A DNA stretch of 64,000 nt, taken from Monosporascus cannonballus. Taxonomy: Eukaryota > Ascomycota > Sordariomycetes > Xylariales. Shown one piece after another: positions 57,424-64,000 of this stretch (within the stretch, counting starts at the first letter, position 1; each line of letters starts with the position of its first letter). The DNA lies in contig QJNS01000076.1 in NCBI GenBank assembly GCA_004154925.1, positions 1-64,000 of the forward strand. Reading direction: 5' to 3'. The position numbers and the translations under genes are program-made. A model generated the notes under the pieces. That model was not told where the DNA came from. It did no database searches and worked only from the letters and a program-made list of their open reading frames with translations.

Positions 57424-60400
57424 ATAGTAAATAAGGTTCTTCGTTATAAAAAATATATTTATTGAAGTTAATCGTATAATACGACGAAAATCCTTGTTTT
57501 TAGAATTAATTATTATATTACGGAATCGAAAAACTTTAAAAAAGATAAATTAAAGGCCGAAAAACCCTTATCCGAAATTTTTGCGCGTTTTATTCGTATA
57601 TATCGTTAATACCAATATTACCAGTTTCAGAGTGCAAAATTTGTTAATTATACTTTTTAATTTTTAAACGATTTTAATAATTCCGGTAATTTAATATTAA
57701 ATTGAGTAATTAAAATATAAACTTTAAATAAAGTAAACATTATTAATTAAAACGCGGTAACCTAAAAGCTTTTTTTCTTAAATTTGATAAATTAAAATGC
57801 TATTATTTCGAGTAATTTCGTCATTATTAATAAAAGTTCTTTAATAAATATTAAGTAAATCTATTTTATTTCCGCATATTAAGGATTTTTTCCACCTTAT
57901 ATACTTATTCGTCTTCCATTTTTACGTCGTTTTGTATCGTATATATTTTGATTATATTTGTTATTACTTCGGATTAAAAAACGTAAAAAATTAAATAGAG
58001 TTTAACTTTGAATAAGAGTTCTAATTAATAATAATTCTTTAAGACTTTTTGGCGATTTTATATAGACCGATATATTTGAAATCTAGTTTTTTATTAGGTC
58101 GTTTTATTTAAATATTATTGGTTATAAAAAAGATTTTTTAAAAATTTTTTTGAAAATTAATCTTTTTAACCTTTTGTGATTATAATATTTAATTATTTAA
58201 CATCGTAGGAATTTTAATGTTAACTTTAGTTTTTAATATAAATATTGTAATAATTTCGAAATAAAAATTATTTGGACATTACTTAGGTCTTTATCTTATA
58301 TTTTCTTTATAAACTTTTAAAATATAGCCAAAATTACTATTTATAAATATTACTTTAATATTTTTGAAATATTTAATATTATATGTTAATTAAATAATAA
58401 GTAGCTGTTTAACTTATTTATTGTGTTCGTAATTAATATAATATGATCAGTAGAGTTTTAAAATTTAAGTTATTGGTTTTATTCATTTGTTTATTTATAG
58501 TTTGAAAACGTTATATAATTTGTGATTTAAGTCAATTTATATTATAAGGTTTTGCCAAAACTTAAACATCAATATCAATTTCTTTGTCCAAACTAATTTT
58601 TATTAATAATTTATATATATTAAAAATATACTTAAAAATTATATATTATATGTTAGAAATTTATATTTTCGTAATATGGTAGAAAATAAGACGTTTTGTA
58701 AATTTGGCGACGATTACAAAAATGCTATTATAATATATTTTTATAACTAGAATTTCTAATATAACAAAGTTACTAATAAAATTAAATATAATTAAATATT
58801 ATGGTTATTTTATAATTAGTAATAGCTATAATTTTCTATATAGCTTATATCGTGAAAACTTTGTTTTAATATAAATATTATATTATAATATGATTTCTTG
58901 TCTTATTAGTTTTATTTTTGGGACAAAATAAATACCTTAAAGCTGTTTTAAGATTTTATAAATCTTTGACTATCTATATAACTAATATTCGTATATAGTT
59001 CGTAGTAAATCTTTTTAATATTTTCTTAGAACTTATATTTTATTTATTTTTTTTTGATTTTCCAGGAAACCGTCGCTATATTGCGAGAGTTTTTAATATA
59101 TATTAAAAGATATTGCCCGAATTATCGTAATTTGTCGTAAGTGTAAATATCTTTTTATGGTAATATTAAAAATTATATAGTTAATTTTAATTAATTTGTT
59201 TCGAAATTTAGTCGTTAATTTAGGGCGTTTTCTTTACCATTTTCTGAACTTTTCTTATAGATAATAACGAAATAGAAATTCGCCAGTTTTTCTGCATAAT
59301 AAAATTATCGTTCTATAAATTCCCTGGTCGTAATAAAGTAAATAAGATTTTGATAACCTGTATAAACCTTAACCTGGTACAAATTTTCTTTTAAAAAATG
59401 CTTAAATTTTCGGAATACCATAAAAATAGTCATAAATTCTTTATTTAAAATATCGTAAATAAGTTCGGTTTTTTTAATTTGTACTAAAAAATATAATAGG
59501 ATATAATGTGCCTTAATTATCTTGTTATTTAATTATTACGCCTAATGCATAATCCGAAGTATTAGTTTTTAATTTAACAAGGTAGTTTGGATTGTATATA
59601 ATTAATATTGGCTCGCTAGTAATCGTATTTTTTATATCTTGAAACGTTGTTTTTGTTTTGGGCATTTATTTGAATTTCTTTTCTTTTTTCGTAAGGTTCG
59701 TTAAAAGTATAATTAGTTTGCTAAGATTTCGAATAAATTTCCTATAATAGTTAACAAATCTAAGGAATACTTATATTTCTTTAATTTTGGTTAATATCTA
59801 TTATTTTATAATTATAGCGATTTTTTAAGGTTTATTTTAATATATTTTAAGATAATAATATATCCAAGATATTCCATTTTTTATACGTAAAACTAATTTT
59901 CTTTTATATTAACAAATAATTTTACGTCTTATAAAGCTTGAAAACTTTTATAAACGTATTTTATATAAGTTTTTTCCGTTTCGAAAAAGATAAATATATT
60001 GTTAAAATAAGAAACGACAAAGATATTAAAGTATTTTCGTAATATATAATTAATCGTCTGTTAAAAAGTTATTAATGCATTTATAAATCTTATTAACGTA
60101 ATTAAATACTGAAATAATCTGTATTTCGTTTGGAAAATTATTTTTTATTCGTATCCTTTTTTAATCTTAATAAGGTTATATTTATTTTTAAGACAAAATA
60201 TTATGAAGTATTTGCTTTATAAAATCGGTTTTTTATTTCCGTAATTAAAGGTAATAATATTCGATTTTTAATATTAATATTATTTAATTATTAATAATCA
60301 ATTATAAGTCGTAATTTTCCGTTTTTCTTTAATACGAAAAATATTGAATAACTTATTAATAATTTCGAAAATCAAATTTATTTCTTTTATAACCGATCCT

Positions 60401-61157
60401 TCAGGTATTCTGTGAAAATATGTAATTCGTTTCCGCTAAAGTTATAAATAGGGTAAATATTTGTCGAAGATGTTTTTTAAAAAATTATTTCATAATTTTA
60501 TTTATTATGTTCTAGTAATTTCGTATCAAGTTCCTTTTTAAAAAACTGCTCGTATTTATAATATTATAATAATATATTAATTAGATTTTTTAACATTTAA
60601 AACTATTATTTTAAATTGTTATTTAGTTGCTTTAATTTCGCTTTAATAATAATAACGATACGTTATATTTTTTGGTACTTATTTTTTTTGTATTTTATTC
60701 TTTTAAGTAATAAGGCTTTTATCGTATCTTTATGCCTGTATTCGTCGTTATTTTCGATCGAATATTAAGATTTTAATTTTAATTTATTTATTGATAAGAT
60801 ATAAGAAGAACTTTATCTAGCCAGTCCTTTTATTAATTAAGATCTTATATTAGTATATTCATAACTTCTCTAAAATCATATCGTAATTTCCAAAATAAAA
60901 CGATATCGAAATTAATTATTTGGTATCGTTTTTAAATAAAAATCTCGAAATAATTAATTTTGCGCATAATTTCCTCGTTATCGCAAACAAATTCCTAATT
61001 TTCGACGTTTGTTGTTATATAAGGTTTTAACTTATATTTTCATAATAATTTAAGCTTATTAATTATATTTAGTATAATATAATTTCCGCCGAGAATTCCG
61101 TAATCTATTATTGTAATATATTAATACGTTCCGATTCGTATATCTAAAGTAATAAGG

Positions 61158-61507
61158 TGTCAGGTGTTGTTGTTGGGAGGTCGGAGTGGCAAGGTAACCC
61201 ATTTGTCACGGAAAAGGGCACCCCTAGCTAGGGTCTTCGGGTGATTGTTATTCCTTCCCGGAGCCCTATATCAGTGGATCGCCCACAACAAGTGGGATCA
61301 ACGCTTCCTAGCTTTAGACAAGTCAATATACCCTCAAGAGCTGTGCACCTGATCCTTAGTAAGTGTGACACCATTTATTAAGAACAGTTTGAAACCTGAC
61401 CTTTTTCTCCATTTCTGGGGAGAAACCACCTATACATATAGCCGACCCCCGCATCGAGCTCGTAAAAGTAACGTAGCCCTAACGCGTACATCTCTTAACA
61501 CCTAACA
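61158..61507. repeat. left LTR of the TRIM-like element (with insertion)
   Basis: 178 bp of LTR plus the 167 bp element and its 5 bp duplication. The uninterrupted copy at 62260-62437 gives the empty site. Confidence 0.88.
61204..61370. mobile_element. 167 bp TG..CA element, second copy
   Basis: Same length and ends (TGTCA..TGACA) as 18140-18306, flanked by CCATT on both sides (61199-61203 and 61371-61375). The empty site in the sister LTR reads AACCCATTTATTG, confirming the duplication. Confidence 0.9.
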
Positions 61508-61799
61508 AAGCCCACCTTCCCCGGGGGTTTTACCCCCAAAACCCCTATACCTTTCCCCGGCAATAACGGTAACGTCCTTATTAACACATAACTGCTACGT
61601 AATTATTAAGTAACGACCTAAGCAGTTCTACAAATCTATAACGGTAATATCTTATTAACGTCTTAACGATATCCCAAGCAATCCGCAGATTTGTAACGGC
61701 AATATCCCCATGGCGACGTTTTAATAGCAATATTCCAAACAAAATCCTTACAAGCCCTGCAACGGCCACGTTCCTGCTAATACATAACTGTTACGCAAT

Positions 61800-61880
61800 T
61801 ACCGTTACCGCTTTGCCCAACCGTCGACCCTTAGTCCAACCGTTAACCCTTAGCCCAACCGTTAACCCTTATTCCAAGGT
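61800..61880. repeat. short CCCAACCGTTAACCCTTA-type tandem words
   Basis: Three imperfect copies of a roughly 21 bp unit (CCAACCGTTAACCCTTAGC) inside the TRIM-like element. Confidence 0.7.
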
Positions 61881-62072
61881 TACCTTGCCAACCGGCAACT
61901 TCTTTGCTGCCACCAGACAACGACCCGATATCTGGTATCGGGAACGTTCCTGCTACCGGCAAAATCTCTGTTGCTACCAGGCAACAATTTAACGGTAATA
62001 AGGTTTGTCGGTCGGCCGGTCGGATTAATCGGTCGAAATAGCAGCTAACGGAATAAGGGGTAACAATAAGAT

Positions 62073-62182
62073 AACAACGGGACAGCAACTGGACAATAAC
62101 GGGACAGCAACTAGATAATAACGGGACAACAACTGGACAATAACGGGATAGCAACTAGATAATAACGGGATAACAATTGGAC
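62073..62182. repeat. five-copy 22 bp tandem repeat
   Basis: Five units of the form AATAACGGGACAGCAACTGG.. at 62073, 62095, 62117, 62139 and 62161. Alternate units share the same variant ending (CTGGAC versus CTAGAT), suggesting growth by a 44 bp step. Confidence 0.9.
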
Positions 62183-62259
62183 AATAACGATAACATCAAA
62201 AGGATATTCGACAATAAGATGGTTCCTTGCCGGTCTGACCTGATGTGAAGGTTTCAGTC

Positions 62260-62437
62260 TATTAGGTGTTGTTGTTGGGAGGTCAAAGTGGCAAGGTAAC
62301 CCATTTATTGAAAACAGTCTGAAACCTAACCTTTCTCTCCATTTCTGGGGAGAAACCACCCATACATATAGCCGACTCCCTCATCGAGCTCGTAAAGGTG
62401 ACGTAGCCCTGACGCGTACACCCCTTAGCATCTAACA
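62260..62437. repeat. right LTR of the TRIM-like element
   Basis: 178 bp, starts TATTAGGTG (decayed from TG) and ends CATCTAACA, followed by the TAAGG duplication. Confidence 0.88.
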
Positions 62438-63904
62438 TAAGGTTATTAACGGCTCCTATCGTTACGTCAAAGCCTTTTTTAGGAATTTTTCTTAATTCCT
62501 TTAGGTTTCGTTATTTTGCGGCTTTTTTATAAGTAACCTTTACTTAATTCCTGTTCGAATTTGTCGAACCTTATTTATGGTTCTGTATTTAACGCATTAA
62601 GCTGTTATATTTATTGTTATTGCTGGCGTATTATTTTTCCGAGCTATATTCTTTGCTTTTAATTCTGCTATAATATTTTTCTTTATTAAATAAATTATTG
62701 TTTTATAATTTCGATTGCATTTTATTATATATTATATTAATTATTGTTTTAAAGCTCGCCTATAAATTAATGTGTTTTTTCTTTAATACCTTTCATTTTA
62801 TTAGGGTTTGTAATAAATACTAATTAAAAATAAAAATTTATAATAACTTTTTAACAGTATTGTTTTATTATATAATGGATTAATTTTTTTTCGTTTAATA
62901 ATTATAATACTTATAATAATAAAAACCGTTTTTTTACCGACACTATTTTCTTTTGGGCCAACTTTTTATTTCGGTCAATTATTAAATAATTTTTCAGGTT
63001 ACAAATCGAAAATATCGATATTATTATTTATTGTTTTTCTTAATTTCGATTCGTTTTAAAAATTCAAATTCTTTATAATATATACGAGTAATTTTTCCGT
63101 ACATATATTATTTCCATTTTTCTTAATCGAAATATTTTCGTCGTCGGCAATATATAGCATATATTTTGTCTTATTAATTAGAGGTTCCTAGATAGATTTT
63201 TTTATCTAATTCTAATATTCGTGTAATTACCCTTATAATATTTCTTATTATGTTCGCAATACTTATTAAGCCATTTTTGGTTTTTTATATTTCTTATTAG
63301 ATTTTTCGCTATAAGAAGTCTAGTACGTATTTAGGCCGAATTATATTAATAAATTTTATTTTCGTCCTTTTTGGTTTTTTAGAATTTCTTTCGAGTACAG
63401 GTTTTTAGTTATTCTAACGAGGTTTTTTAGCTACTTTGTACTATATTGCCTTATGTTTTATCTTATTACAATTAAAATATTTGGTTTGGTTCTAATCCTT
63501 CTTATAAATAGCTTTTTGTTCTATGGACCTTAATTTTGTACTGTAAAAAGTGTTACCGTATCGAAAAATGTTAATATTAGCCATATATCGGAGTTCATTA
63601 TTATTTTTTTCTTTAATTTCTTTAATACGTTAAGGATATTATCTATCGTTAATCTTAATTATTATAACGATATAATCCAATAAATAATTAGGTCGATTTA
63701 GTTTAAAAAATCTTTTTATATTTTTTAAAATAACGAAAAATTTAATTATTTATATTTTTTATTCTTAATTTAATTTAAAAGCTAAATAAATTAACGTATT
63801 ATTATAATTAGATACCGATTAACTTTATCGTAATTATTAAATTTACATTTCGGCTTTTATTTTTTCGTTTATTATTTCGAAAATTTTCGTTAATATTTAT
63901 TTAA

Positions 63905-64000
63905 TGTAAGAATACAGCCCTTATAAGGATAAAGCTGGTAGCCGACCAGCCACCGATTAGCCACCGACCCACTTACTAATATAAATCTACTATCTGGTAA
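63905..64000 (+). mobile_element. partial element of the fifth LTR-type family, copy B
   Basis: Starts TGTAAGAATACAGCCCTTA and shares about 95 bp with 55547 on, including AGCTGGTAGCCGACCAGCC-like sequence. It interrupts gypsy element 3 gag and runs off the window. Confidence 0.6.

Larger units (their letters stand above)
61158..62437. mobile_element. TRIM-like non-autonomous LTR element
   Basis: Two LTRs of 178 bp (the first enlarged to 350 bp by an insertion) and a perfect 5 bp duplication TAAGG (61153-61157 and 62438-62442). Ends are TGTCAGGTG and CACCTAACA, forming a 9 bp near-perfect inverted terminus. The internal 752 bp have no coding frame of note and carry tandem repeats. It is far less AT-rich than its surroundings and its LTRs are similar, so it is a young insertion into gypsy element 3. 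Confidence 0.88.
56913..63904 (-). mobile_element. gypsy element 3, minus orientation, right end beyond the window
   Basis: Left LTR at 56913-57229, then pol and gag in minus orientation, collinear with gypsy element 1. Integrase and RNase H lie toward the left, reverse transcriptase near 60 kb (active site at 59998-60009 reads YFNN for YLDD), protease near 60.9 kb and gag at 62.4-63.9 kb. It is interrupted by a TRIM-like element at 61158-62437 in the zinc-knuckle region and by another element at 63905. All changes seen at the active site are G-to-A or C-to-T. Confidence 0.78.

Noticed and set aside
1..64000. CRISPR arrays, rRNA genes, telomeric TTAGGG arrays
   Set aside because: None seen; the regular spacing at 62073-62182 is a contiguous tandem repeat without spacers.

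Overview
The window comes from a filamentous ascomycete (Pezizomycotina, most likely Sordariomycetes). Evidence: short 48-100 bp introns with GT..AG ends, fungal-specific genes (chitin synthase chaperone, GT62 mannosyltransferase, DUF4604 protein, PigL_N/Helo-like protein, NB-ARC/TPR NLR), and retrotransposons rotted by C-to-T/G-to-A mutation that spares CpG, the signature expected of repeat-induced point mutation (RIP). Identifications are from memory of protein families; no database was searched.

Positions 1-31.9 kb form a balanced-GC compartment with widely spaced genes: GPI de-N-acetylase (2901-3939), a four-helix membrane protein (4564-5280), a small hypothetical protein (7500), GH18 chitinase (9446-10501), GT62 transferase (13641-14738), cupin (21940-22746), DUF4604 protein (24494-25099), chs7 (26042-27174) and a single-pass membrane protein (30530-31916). 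Between them lie gene corpses: an ATP13/AEP2-like PPR protein (422-2614), an unidentified one (6141-6493), an FTA2-like kinase fold (15150-15789), a GH71 fragment (20812-21238) and a fungal NLR (17620-19824).

The most interesting locus is 17620-20809. An NB-ARC/TPR NLR lies head to head, 59 bp apart, with a stand-alone PigL_N/Helo-like protein. The extreme N-terminus of the NLR and the extreme C-terminus of the partner carry similar short motifs, the layout of HET-S/NWD2-type amyloid-signalling pairs. Both genes carry lesions; the NLR also carries a 167 bp TG..CA element whose second copy is in this window.

From 31,916 onward the sequence is mostly nested transposons. A Fot/pogo-type DNA transposon (31916-40678, TA target duplication) lands on the stop codon of the preceding gene and contains a 6.8 kb chromodomain Ty3/gypsy element (426 bp LTRs, AGTTA duplication). 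After a 2.5 kb unique-looking island and a hAT-type miniature element, the rest (43.9-64 kb) is an AT-rich stack. It holds two minus-strand gypsy relics, a 7 kb LTR element with 187 bp LTRs, a foldback element, a solo LTR, a fifth LTR-type family, and a young 1.3 kb TRIM-like element carrying the second copy of the 167 bp element. Target duplications let the insertion order be read.
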